Positions 15,877 through 23,508 of a stretch of DNA of 64,000 nt are shown piece after piece. Every line of letters starts with the position of its first letter. The first letter of the stretch is position 1. The notes below the pieces were generated by a model, which was given only the letters and a program-made list of their open reading frames with translations, had not been told where the DNA came from and made no database searches. Source of the stretch: Myxococcales bacterium (lineage in GTDB: Bacteria > Myxococcota_A > Polyangia > Polyangiales > Polyangiaceae); contig JADJQX010000008.1 of assembly GCA_016712525.1 (NCBI GenBank), positions 1 through 64,000 of the forward strand, given 5' to 3'. Both the position numbers and the translations under genes were made by a program.

Positions 15877-17423
15877 GCAAGCAGCGCCAGCGAGCGAGCG
15901 CGCCGGCGCCGGAGGCGAAGCGCTGCGCCATCTACACGCGCAAGTCGACGACGATGGGGCTCGAGCAGGAGTTCAACTCCCTCGACGCCCAGCGCGAGTC
16001 GTGCCTCGCGTACATCGAGCGGCAGCAGGGCTGGACGCTCGTCGACGAGCGCTACGACGACGGCGGCTTCACGGGCGCGAACATCGACCGCCCTGCGTTC
16101 ACGCGCCTCATGGCGGACGTCGAGGCCGGCAAGGTCGACGTCATCGTCGTCTACAAGGTCGACCGCCTCTCGCGCTCGCTGCTCGACTTCGTGAAGGTCA
16201 TGGAGCGCCTCAGTACCGCGGGCGCGTCCTTCGTCTCCATCACGCAGAACTTCTCGACGGCCGACGCGATGGGGCGGCTGACGATGAACATGTTGATGAG
16301 TTTCGCGGAATTTGAGCGCGAAATGATCAGCGAGCGCACGCGCGACAAGATCGCCGGTGCGCGCCGCAAGGGAAAGTGGACGGGCGGACCCGTGCCCTTC
16401 GGCTACTCGGCGAAGGACAAGAAGCTCATCGTGAACGACGCCGAGGCCCACATCGTGCGGGAGGCCTTCGCGCTGTTCCTCGCGCACCGCCAGATGGCCG
16501 TCGTCGCCCGCGAGCTGAACAAGCGCGGGCTCCTGCCGCGCTCTTCGAAGCGCGGCCGCAAGGGAGGCCCGCTCTGGAGCAAGGACGGCATCGCGCGCGT
16601 GCTGCGGAGCCCGCTCTACGCCGGACGCATGATGTATGGCGACGACCTGTTCGACGGCGAGCACCCTCCGCTCATCGACGACGTGACTTACCGCCAGGCG
16701 CAGCGGCTCCTCGGGGCGGCAGGCCGGGAGCTGCGCGTCACCGGCACGAACCCCGAGTACGTGCTCCGCGGGCTCCTCCGCTGCGGGGGCTGCGGCGAGG
16801 CGATGTGCCCGGCTTCGACCACGAAGCAGAGCGGGAAGACGTACAGATTTTACAGGTGCTCGACCCGCGACAAGTACGGCACGGACCGGTGCTCCGGGAG
16901 GCCGCTCCCCGCAGGCGCCCTCGAGGACTTCGTCGTGGATCGCATCATGGAAGCGACCGCCGACGGCACACTGGCCGAGCGCATTCAGACCAAGCTCTCG
17001 GCGCGCGTCGCGAAGGAGCGCGCGACGTTCGTCGAGGTGCGTAGAGCGCTGGCGGCGCAGATCGCCGAGGCCTCCGCCACCACCGCGAAGCTCACCGACG
17101 AGGTGGTGCGGCTCGAGGGCCGCGCACGCGAGCTCGTCGACGCGAAGCTCCGCGCCGAGGCTGCCCGGCTCGACGACGCCGAGCGCCGGCTGCGGGCGCT
17201 CGAGGACGATGCCCTCGACCTCGAGCTCGTCGAGAGCCAGCGTGAGTGGTTCGTCGGCGCGCTCCGCAACTTCGGGAGGGTCTGGGGCGGGATGACGCCC
17301 GAGAACCAGGGGCGCCTGCTGCGCGCGCTCGTCGCCAAGGTCAGCGTCGACGAGAAGACCGGGATGTGCCGCGTCGAGCTGGTGAACTTCGACGCCGTCG
17401 CGAGCGCGAAGGAGGCCGCGTGA
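15873..17423 (+). CDS. Large serine recombinase
   Basis: 516 aa. Site-specific integrase/excisionase of the resolvase-invertase superfamily. Catalytic domain ~17-165: AIYTRKST with probable nucleophile Ser25, VYKVDRLSRSLLDF, and the helix-E region (LMSFAEFEREMISERTRDK). Recombinase domain ~180-300 (GGPVPFGYSAKDKKL, then GIARVLRSPLYAGRM). Zinc ribbon with CGGCGEAMC and RCS...RC. A coiled coil ~370-460 precedes the C-terminus (NFGRVWGGMTPENQGRLLRALV). Intact and full length for the class. It presumably moves this element; its attachment sites are not identified within the window. Confidence 0.93.
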   Translation: MSKQRQRASAPAPEAKRCAIYTRKSTTMGLEQEFNSLDAQRESCLAYIERQQGWTLVDERYDDGGFTGANIDRPAFTRLMADVEAGKVDVIVVYKVDRLSRSLLDFVKVMERLSTAGASFVSITQNFSTADAMGRLTMNMLMSFAEFEREMISERTRDKIAGARRKGKWTGGPVPFGYSAKDKKLIVNDAEAHIVREAFALFLAHRQMAVVARELNKRGLLPRSSKRGRKGGPLWSKDGIARVLRSPLYAGRMMYGDDLFDGEHPPLIDDVTYRQAQRLLGAAGRELRVTGTNPEYVLRGLLRCGGCGEAMCPASTTKQSGKTYRFYRCSTRDKYGTDRCSGRPLPAGALEDFVVDRIMEATADGTLAERIQTKLSARVAKERATFVEVRRALAAQIAEASATTAKLTDEVVRLEGRARELVDAKLRAEAARLDDAERRLRALEDDALDLELVESQREWFVGALRNFGRVWGGMTPENQGRLLRALVAKVSVDEKTGMCRVELVNFDAVASAKEAA

Positions 17424-17866
17424 GAGACACCGAGAGCAGCGAGGCGGGCACGAGGAAAAACACGGACGCCGAGGAGGACGCCTTCCGCATCATCGAGAAG
17501 CCGCTCTTCCGCCGCAAAAGCCGGAGCGTCACCCTCGCCGAGACGCCGGCGCCCGCGAAGCCCGAGCCCGTGCGCCGGCCCGCGAAGGTCGCCCAGCAGC
17601 TCGCCCTCGCGCACCACCTGCAGGCCGCCATCGACCGGGGCGCCATCGCCGACCGGGCCGACGTGGCGCGGAAGCTTGGGCTGACGCGAGCGCGGGTGAC
17701 CCAGCTCCTCGACCTGTTGCTCCTGGCGCCCGATCTCCAAGCCGCCGTCCTGGCCCTCGAAGCCGTGGACGGCGCCGAGCCGATGGCCGAGCGCACCCTC
17801 CGGGCGGTGGCCCACGCCGGGACGTGGACCGAGCAGCGGGAGGCGTGGGCGACGGCCACCAGGTAA
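17420..17866 (+). CDS. HTH protein downstream of recombinase
   Basis: 148 aa. GTG 17420 overlaps the recombinase TGA (GTGA). The N-terminal ~50 residues are disordered and Pro/Lys-rich; residues ~55-115 hold a KorB/ParB-like helix-turn-helix (ADVARKLGLTRARVTQLLDL, preceded by LAHHLQAAIDRG). Genes of this shape often follow DUF2924-associated recombinases. It may bind an att or promoter site; whether it acts as a directionality factor is untested. Confidence 0.7.
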   Translation: MRDTESSEAGTRKNTDAEEDAFRIIEKPLFRRKSRSVTLAETPAPAKPEPVRRPAKVAQQLALAHHLQAAIDRGAIADRADVARKLGLTRARVTQLLDLLLLAPDLQAAVLALEAVDGAEPMAERTLRAVAHAGTWTEQREAWATATR

Positions 17867-17896
17867 CATCAGGCCCGGCGCTTTCGTCAGGGGCTC

Positions 17897-18865
17897 GTGT
17901 CAGATTCCGGGAGATCGGCTGATAGCTGTAGCGACATGACCAACCTCGCCCTCCAAGATCCCCTGAGAGACTTCGCCGCCGCGCTGCGGCTTCACGACGT
18001 CATTCCGCCCGCCGAGTTCGAGGCGGGTCTCGTTCACCTCGAAACAGAGGTCGAGCGCGTGGCCCTCGACGCGTACTCGGCCCAGCGCCGCGGCCTGGCG
18101 CTGTCGGAGGCAGCCAATGACTTCGTGAACTACCCGCAGCTCGCACGCCTGCACGCGGCTGTCGACGACATCCTCACCATGAGCCTGCCGCCCCAACTCG
18201 TCGCGTGGGTGCAGTCGCTGCTCTCGATGCCGGAGCCGCCAACATTCGACGGGATGCGCACGGCGATGGTGGCCGCCGCCGCGGACTCGCAGCACCCGCA
18301 CCGGCAGGCTCTCGCGCGCTTCGCGTTGTTCGAGGGCGTCCGCCTGAACCTGGTCGTGATGGCGAGGTGGTTCCCGCACGAGACGCTCGGCGTCGGTCTC
18401 GAGATGGGCGACCTCGATCGGATCGCGGAGGCCCGCGTCGCTGAGTGGTTGGCCGAAGGCCCCGCGGCGCCCGCTGACGTGCGCCCGTTCCACCTCATCG
18501 TGTCCGCGGCCGTGCAGGCGCTCAGCGCTCATGCCGAGGAACTCCGAGCTGGTCTCGGCCATCTGCAGCGCGACTTCCTCGAGGCCGCCCAGCGCCGAGC
18601 CGCAGTCGAGGAAGTGCTGAGCGAGATGGACGTGCGCGACGCGCTCCTCATCAGGAACGAGATGGCGCCCGGTCTCGACGAGCAGCGCCTGACGGTCGAG
18701 CACCTGCAGGAGCGCCACGGTCTCGTCCTCGGGGACGTCTCGAGAAACGCGCTGGACCAGCGCATCAAGCGAGCGCGCGTGAAGTCGAGGGATGCTCTGC
18801 GTCGTCGGCGGGTGGCGCTCCTGGACCTGCTCCGCGAGTCCGCCGCGGTGGGAGGTGCACGATGA
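17897..18865 (+). CDS. Unknown helical protein with C-terminal HTH-like segment
   Basis: Not recognised. GTG 17897 has AGGGG 4-5 nt upstream; ATG 17936 is the alternative but has no RBS. Largely alpha-helical: an N-terminal region (LQDPLRDFAAALRL), a central domain (RFALFEGVRLNLVVMARWFP) and a C-terminal segment (LTVEHLQERHGLVLGDVS, then LDQRIKRARVKSRDALRRRR) reminiscent of sigma region 4 or another HTH. First gene of the cargo region, 30 bp after the HTH gene, and overlapping the next gene (ATGA). Possibly a regulator of the defence operon. Confidence 0.6.
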   Translation: MSDSGRSADSCSDMTNLALQDPLRDFAAALRLHDVIPPAEFEAGLVHLETEVERVALDAYSAQRRGLALSEAANDFVNYPQLARLHAAVDDILTMSLPPQLVAWVQSLLSMPEPPTFDGMRTAMVAAAADSQHPHRQALARFALFEGVRLNLVVMARWFPHETLGVGLEMGDLDRIAEARVAEWLAEGPAAPADVRPFHLIVSAAVQALSAHAEELRAGLGHLQRDFLEAAQRRAAVEEVLSEMDVRDALLIRNEMAPGLDEQRLTVEHLQERHGLVLGDVSRNALDQRIKRARVKSRDALRRRRVALLDLLRESAAVGGAR

Positions 18866-19419
18866 ACCGCTGGGTTCCTGCGCAGCCCCTGCGCTGGGTC
18901 GGGGTCGCTGCACTCCTCCGCGGGCAGCCGCTGGGCTCGATCGTCCGCTTGCCTCCGGCGCGCGTAGAGCATCCGCGCGACGCCGGGATGGTGTTGGCCC
19001 TCGCTGTGCCGGTTGGCCAGCGAGCCGACTACCGGCTGGACGTCGGTGGCGGGCAGGACCTCGTCGTCTCCGAGTTCGCCCACGGCTTCGAAGCGCGCAT
19101 CGAGGTCCGTCCTGCGCTGGCCGACTTCGAGAGGGCGCTGAGGGACGCGCCGGGAAGCTCGGTGGTCGGCATGATCGCGGCTGGTGCGCTCGTCGGCCTG
19201 GCCCTGGGGCGAAGCAAGGAAAGCGCACTTGCGGGCGCTACGATCGGCGGGCTCGCCGCCCTCGCGGGGGTCGGCGTGGCCAACGCGCAGACGGCGCCAG
19301 AGATCACCGAGGCGGCGACCCGGATGCTCGCAGCGATCAAGCCGCTTACCCCGGGGACCACGCCAAGCATGCAGGCGAAGCCGGCGAGGGCCGTTTCGGG
19401 GCGCCGCCGAGGTCCGTAG
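18862..19419 (+). CDS. Unknown protein with glycine-zipper membrane segment
   Basis: Not recognised; 185 aa, ATGA-coupled to the gene before. Residues ~1-95 look beta-rich (GQPLGSIVRLPPARVE, YRLDVGGGQDLVVSEF). Residues ~97-145 contain two short hydrophobic Gly/Ala-rich stretches (SSVVGMIAAGALVGLALG, ATIGGLAALAGVGVANA) that could be a membrane hairpin or glycine zipper. A membrane-linked partner inside a defence island could be an effector, but nothing else in the sequence supports that. Confidence 0.5.
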   Translation: MNRWVPAQPLRWVGVAALLRGQPLGSIVRLPPARVEHPRDAGMVLALAVPVGQRADYRLDVGGGQDLVVSEFAHGFEARIEVRPALADFERALRDAPGSSVVGMIAAGALVGLALGRSKESALAGATIGGLAALAGVGVANAQTAPEITEAATRMLAAIKPLTPGTTPSMQAKPARAVSGRRRGP

Positions 19420-19445
19420 CACCTGAGCGGAAGACTCCTGAAACC

Positions 19446-19487
19446 TTCGCCAACGGCGTTGTCCTGGCGAAAGCCTTGCCGTATCCT
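19446..19487 (+). promoter_or_regulatory. Promoter with overlapping operator dyad for the defence operon
   Basis: sigma70-like TTGTCC (19459-19464), 17-bp spacer, TATCCT (19482-19487). A dyad TTCGCCA (19446-19452) - 12 nt - TGGCGAA (19465-19471) brackets the -35, a typical repressor arrangement. It lies 33 bp before the HTH start at 19520, whose product is a candidate ligand for the dyad. Confidence 0.5.
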
Positions 19488-19519
19488 GGCACGGCCAGAT
19501 GCCTGCGCGAGGACAACCC

Positions 19520-19717
19520 ATGCCCGAAGACATCCTCACGATCCGTGAGGTCGCGGACTACCTGAAGGTCACCGAGCGAACGCTGTACCGCTTGGTGCAG
19601 GACGGGAAGCTCCCAGCGTTCAAGGTCGGCAATTCCTGGCGGTTTCGGCGCGAGGATCTGGAGCGGTGGATCTCCGAGCAGTCGCGCGGAACAGACACGA
19701 ACCGCGAGGACGACTGA
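19520..19717 (+). CDS. Excisionase-family winged HTH regulator
   Basis: 65 aa from ATG 19520 (MPEDILTIREVADYLKVTER); ATG 19499 is in frame but GAGGA favours 19520. MerR/excisionase-type DNA-binding domain: IREVADYLKVTERTLYRLVQ, then the wing KLPAFKVGNSWRFRREDL. The whole protein is one domain. It begins the operon containing the ATPase, PglZ-like and methyltransferase genes, 34 bp before the next start, and is the likely autoregulator acting on the dyad at 19446. Confidence 0.85.
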   Translation: MPEDILTIREVADYLKVTERTLYRLVQDGKLPAFKVGNSWRFRREDLERWISEQSRGTDTNREDD

Positions 19718-19751
19718 CTTGACTGCGCCATCTGCTGAACGGAGCCGAACC

Positions 19752-22490
19752 ATGCTGGGACTGACACTACGCGAGGAATTCCAGGGCCGCCGCCTGAAGG
19801 GCACGGCCATCGAGCTCGCCAACGAGAACAACACCGGCGCGACGCAGATTGGCGCCGCAGAGTTCCTCGGCATCACGTACCCCACGGCCGACGTGGTCTC
19901 CGCGATGGAGGCGATCGGCCCTGGGCACGGGCAACCCGTCGTCCTCATCGGCGAGCGCGGCCAAGGTAAGTCGCACTTGCTCGCAGCTCTCTACCACGGC
20001 TTCAACAGCCCCGAGGTCACGACGGAGTGGCTCAAGGCCTGGGGCATCCGACTCGGCCATCCGAAGCTCGGCGAGATCAAGCTGCGCTCGAAGACGCTCG
20101 TCGTCAGCGAGAGCTTGCACCGCCAGAACTACAAGTTCCTCTGGGACCTACTGTTCGAGCGACACCCCCACGGCGCGTACATCAAGGGCAAATGGGAGGC
20201 GCAGGGAGACAAGCGCACCGATATCCCCGGCGACAAGCTCCTCGTCGAGCTGTTCAAGCACACGCCGACGGCGCTCGTCCTCGACGAGTTCCAGACCTGG
20301 TACGACGGCCTCACGAACACGAAGCAGTACCCGTGGAAGACGTGGGCGTTCAACTTCATCCAGCTCCTCTCCGAGATCGCCAAGGAGCACCCCGACCTTC
20401 TCGTGCTCGTCGTCTCGGTCCGCAACGGCGAGACCGAGGCGTACCAGCAGGTCCACCGCGTGAATCCGCGCCAGATCGACTTCAAGGGGCCGAACGCGCG
20501 TCGCGACCGGCTTCGTCTCCTCCTGCACCGTCTCTTCGACAACCGAATGAACGTGCAGCCGGCGCAGATCGAGTCAGCCATCGAGAAGCACGTCTCGGAG
20601 CACCTGCGCCTCGCTGACGTCGCGCCCGCCGAGCACCAGCGAGTTCGCTCCGACTTCGTCGAGGCTTGGCCGTTCGCGCCGCACCTGATGACGCTGCTCG
20701 AAGACCAGGTGCTCGTCGCGACGCAGGCACAGGAGACCCGTGACCTGATCCGCATCCTCGCCGACGTGTTCAAATCGCGGAACATCAGCTCGCCGATCAT
20801 CACGGCGGCCGACTTCCGCCTCGACGACGACAAGAGCGGCATCGCTGCACTGCTCGACTCCGTGTCGAACCAGCACCACGCGAACCTGCGCGAGAAGGCG
20901 CAACGCAACTTGAGCGCCGTGCTCGACGCGGTGAAGGACCCGGCGCAGACCGTCCCGCACCTTGCCGACATCGTTGGCGCGCTGTGGCTACGCTCGTTGG
21001 CGATCAAGAACGCCGGCGCCGAGCCCGCCGAGCTGCACGTCGACATCACGCGGGCCAAGGCGGTCGACGACAATTTCTTCTCGGCCGAGCTGTCGACCAT
21101 CGTCGAGAACAGCTTCAACATCCACCAGGAGGGTTCGCGCCTCGTCTTCCGCGAGGAGGAGAATCCGCAGGCGAAGCTCATCGCCAACGCGCGCAACGAC
21201 AAGCTGTTCGGGGACACGCCCGACAAGCTCAACGACCGGCTCCAGCTCGCACGCGAGGTGCGCTACGTGCTCGGAGGCACCGAGAGCGTTGCCAAGGCCT
21301 TCCGCGTCGTGGTGCTCGGCGCCAACTGGACCGCCGATCCCTGGGCGGGCATCGACGAGGCAGACGTTCCGGCGCAGTGGGACGACCGCATCCCGCTGCT
21401 CGTCGTTCCCGAGCCGCCGGACAAGGTCGAAGCGCGCCTCGGCACGTGGCTCAAGGAGCGCTTGCAGACGCGCCGCAATGCCGTGCGCTTCCTGCTGGCG
21501 CGCGACGGCAGCGAGAACCTCTTCTACGACCGTGACCTTCTCGTGCTCGCGCGTGCGGTGCTGCTCGCGGACAAGTGGAAGGCGCAGAACCCCGAGTTCA
21601 AGAAGCTGCACCAGAAGTACGAGCGCGAGCTGCGCGACATCCTCAAGCGCCGCTTCGACCGCTTCGCCATCCTCGCGACCTGGAACTTCCAGAGCCCGGC
21701 GCAATGCACCTTCCACGTCGAGAGCCACAAGGAGGAAGGCGCGAAGATCCCCGAGAAAGTCGACGAGCTTGTCGCGAAGAACCTCTTCGTCTCGGAGGAC
21801 TTCGACGCGCTCGTCCTCGCAGCAGCCCAGCAGAACGAGTCGGTCGGCAAGCTACTGCGCGAACTTCAAGAGCCGCGCCCCGGTGGAGAGGACTGCATCC
21901 CGTGGCTCGGCGAGACCCTGATGAAGGAGAAGCTCGTCAGGATCTGCGCACGGGGGGAGGTCGCCATCAACCTGCGCGGCATGGAGTATCTGCAGGTGCG
22001 CGCGGGCGAGAACGAGGAGACCGCGTGGAAGCGCATGCGCGGCAAGCTCGGGACGGGCAAGCACCTCGACGAGACCTACGCGCTCCTTCCGCAGGCCGTG
22101 CCGCACGCGGAGGGGGTGGTGCCGCCGCAGCCGCCTGTGGTCCCGCCGATCAACGGCGGTACCGGTCAGCTCCCGCTGAACCCTCAGCCCCCCATCACGG
22201 GCGGCGAAGCTGGCGGTGACGGCGCGCAGCCCCCGATCACGCCGCCGCCCGGAGGCAGCATCTTCGGCAACGGCCCGACGTCCACGCTGAAGCAACTGAG
22301 CACCGCAGGCGCGACCTCTGCGCTCAACCTTCTCGGCAAGGTCGAGAGCTGGGGCATCACCACGGGCACGCAGGTCCAGGACGTCCAGCTCAAGGTCGCG
22401 AACCTCACAGGCGCGCAGCTCAACGAGCTGCTCAAGAAGCTCCCCGACGGCATCACCTACGAGCTGACGCTGAACAAGGAGGAGAAGTGA
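19752..22490 (+). CDS. BrxC/DUF499-like P-loop ATPase
   Basis: 912 aa. ATG 19752 follows GGAG; an upstream TTG adds 11 unlikely residues. Walker A ~67-74 (GERGQGKSH), Walker B ~174-179 (ALVLDEFQTWYDG). Large STAND/AAA-type ATPases of this size next to PglZ and methyltransferase genes are the ATPase core of BREX (BrxC) and of DUF499-containing defence loci; I cannot decide which family is closer. A Pro/Gly-rich linker at ~785-835 (VVPPINGGTGQLPLN) leads to a small C-terminal domain (DVQLKVANLTGAQLNELLKK). TGATG overlap with the next gene. Likely the energy-coupling component that senses or translocates DNA. Confidence 0.75.
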   Translation: MLGLTLREEFQGRRLKGTAIELANENNTGATQIGAAEFLGITYPTADVVSAMEAIGPGHGQPVVLIGERGQGKSHLLAALYHGFNSPEVTTEWLKAWGIRLGHPKLGEIKLRSKTLVVSESLHRQNYKFLWDLLFERHPHGAYIKGKWEAQGDKRTDIPGDKLLVELFKHTPTALVLDEFQTWYDGLTNTKQYPWKTWAFNFIQLLSEIAKEHPDLLVLVVSVRNGETEAYQQVHRVNPRQIDFKGPNARRDRLRLLLHRLFDNRMNVQPAQIESAIEKHVSEHLRLADVAPAEHQRVRSDFVEAWPFAPHLMTLLEDQVLVATQAQETRDLIRILADVFKSRNISSPIITAADFRLDDDKSGIAALLDSVSNQHHANLREKAQRNLSAVLDAVKDPAQTVPHLADIVGALWLRSLAIKNAGAEPAELHVDITRAKAVDDNFFSAELSTIVENSFNIHQEGSRLVFREEENPQAKLIANARNDKLFGDTPDKLNDRLQLAREVRYVLGGTESVAKAFRVVVLGANWTADPWAGIDEADVPAQWDDRIPLLVVPEPPDKVEARLGTWLKERLQTRRNAVRFLLARDGSENLFYDRDLLVLARAVLLADKWKAQNPEFKKLHQKYERELRDILKRRFDRFAILATWNFQSPAQCTFHVESHKEEGAKIPEKVDELVAKNLFVSEDFDALVLAAAQQNESVGKLLRELQEPRPGGEDCIPWLGETLMKEKLVRICARGEVAINLRGMEYLQVRAGENEETAWKRMRGKLGTGKHLDETYALLPQAVPHAEGVVPPQPPVVPPINGGTGQLPLNPQPPITGGEAGGDGAQPPITPPPGGSIFGNGPTSTLKQLSTAGATSALNLLGKVESWGITTGTQVQDVQLKVANLTGAQLNELLKKLPDGITYELTLNKEEK

Positions 22491-23506
22491 TGCCCTTGCC
22501 GCTGACGTTGCTGCGGCAGCTCCAGGCCGCCTCTCCCGACACCGCTTGGGCGAGCCTGTTCGCCCACGCGTGGACCACTTGCTCGGCGCCGCTCGTGCAG
22601 GAAAAGGCGTCGTCGGAGGTGACCAAGCGCGACGCCGAGCTCGGGGCGGCCGATCTCTTCCTCGCGACGGCGGGTTGGGACCTCTGGCGGTCCTATGAGA
22701 CGGTGGTCCCCCGCACCGCCGACGCACTGGCGGCATGGTGGGCCGAACGTGGCGCCGGGCGCGCGGTCCTCATCCTCGACGCGCTGTCGCTGCGGGAGGT
22801 GCCCTGGCTGCTCAAGGGCGCCAAGGAGCGCGGCTACGCGGTCCACCAAGCCCGAGCGACGGGTGCCGAGCTTCCGGCCGACACGACGCCGTTCGCCGAG
22901 GCGCTCGGCTTCGCAAGCCGGAGCTCGCTCCAAAACAACCTCGGCGCCGGCAAGGGCCGCCTGACCGGGGCCACGACCGACTCGACGAACCTGCCGTGGG
23001 AAGACTGCGCGGCGCAGATCAACTCCACCCACGACTGGCTGCTCTGGCACGACTGGCTCGATGAGCGCGTCCACGAGCTGCGCTCGCCGGGACACGGTCT
23101 CGCGGCGCTGGCGAAGGAAGCCGCCGAGCAGCTCTCGAGCGACGCTTTCTGGACACTGGTCCACACGCTCACGACGGGGCGGCGCCTCGTCATCACCGCC
23201 GACCACGGCTACGCGGCGAGCGGACACTTCCCCGACACCGCCGATCCCGCGCAGTCCTCGTACCTGAAGGACCGCTTCGCCAGTGGCCGCTGGGCGAAGG
23301 TCGCCGACCTCGAGCAGCCCGCCCCTGGCGCGTGGGTGCCGCCGCTCGATCTGCCGCTGAAGACCGCCCACGCCGACGCGACGTTCGCGCTCGGTCGTCG
23401 CAAGTGGAAGAGCCAGGGCGGCTATCCAACTCTCACACACGGTGGCCTCTCGCTCCTCGAAGTGGCGGTGCCGTTCATCGAGCTTTCGCGCACGGGTGGA
23501 GCATAG
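22490..23506 (+). CDS. Short PglZ-domain protein
   Basis: 338 aa. Alkaline-phosphatase-superfamily PglZ domain: first metal/nucleophile strand VLILDALSLREVPWLL (Asp97, Ser100), second metal motif ITADHGYA (Asp238, His239), and the diagnostic C-terminal GGYPTLTHGGLSLLEVAVP (His317). PglZ is the hallmark protein of BREX and Pgl systems but is usually 600-900 aa; here almost only the catalytic domain is present. ATG 22490 overlaps the ATPase stop; an adjacent GTG (22487) would add one residue. It sits between the ATPase and the DNA methyltransferase, which mirrors BREX gene order. Confidence 0.8.
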   Translation: MPLPLTLLRQLQAASPDTAWASLFAHAWTTCSAPLVQEKASSEVTKRDAELGAADLFLATAGWDLWRSYETVVPRTADALAAWWAERGAGRAVLILDALSLREVPWLLKGAKERGYAVHQARATGAELPADTTPFAEALGFASRSSLQNNLGAGKGRLTGATTDSTNLPWEDCAAQINSTHDWLLWHDWLDERVHELRSPGHGLAALAKEAAEQLSSDAFWTLVHTLTTGRRLVITADHGYAASGHFPDTADPAQSSYLKDRFASGRWAKVADLEQPAPGAWVPPLDLPLKTAHADATFALGRRKWKSQGGYPTLTHGGLSLLEVAVPFIELSRTGGA

Positions 23507-23508
23507 AC

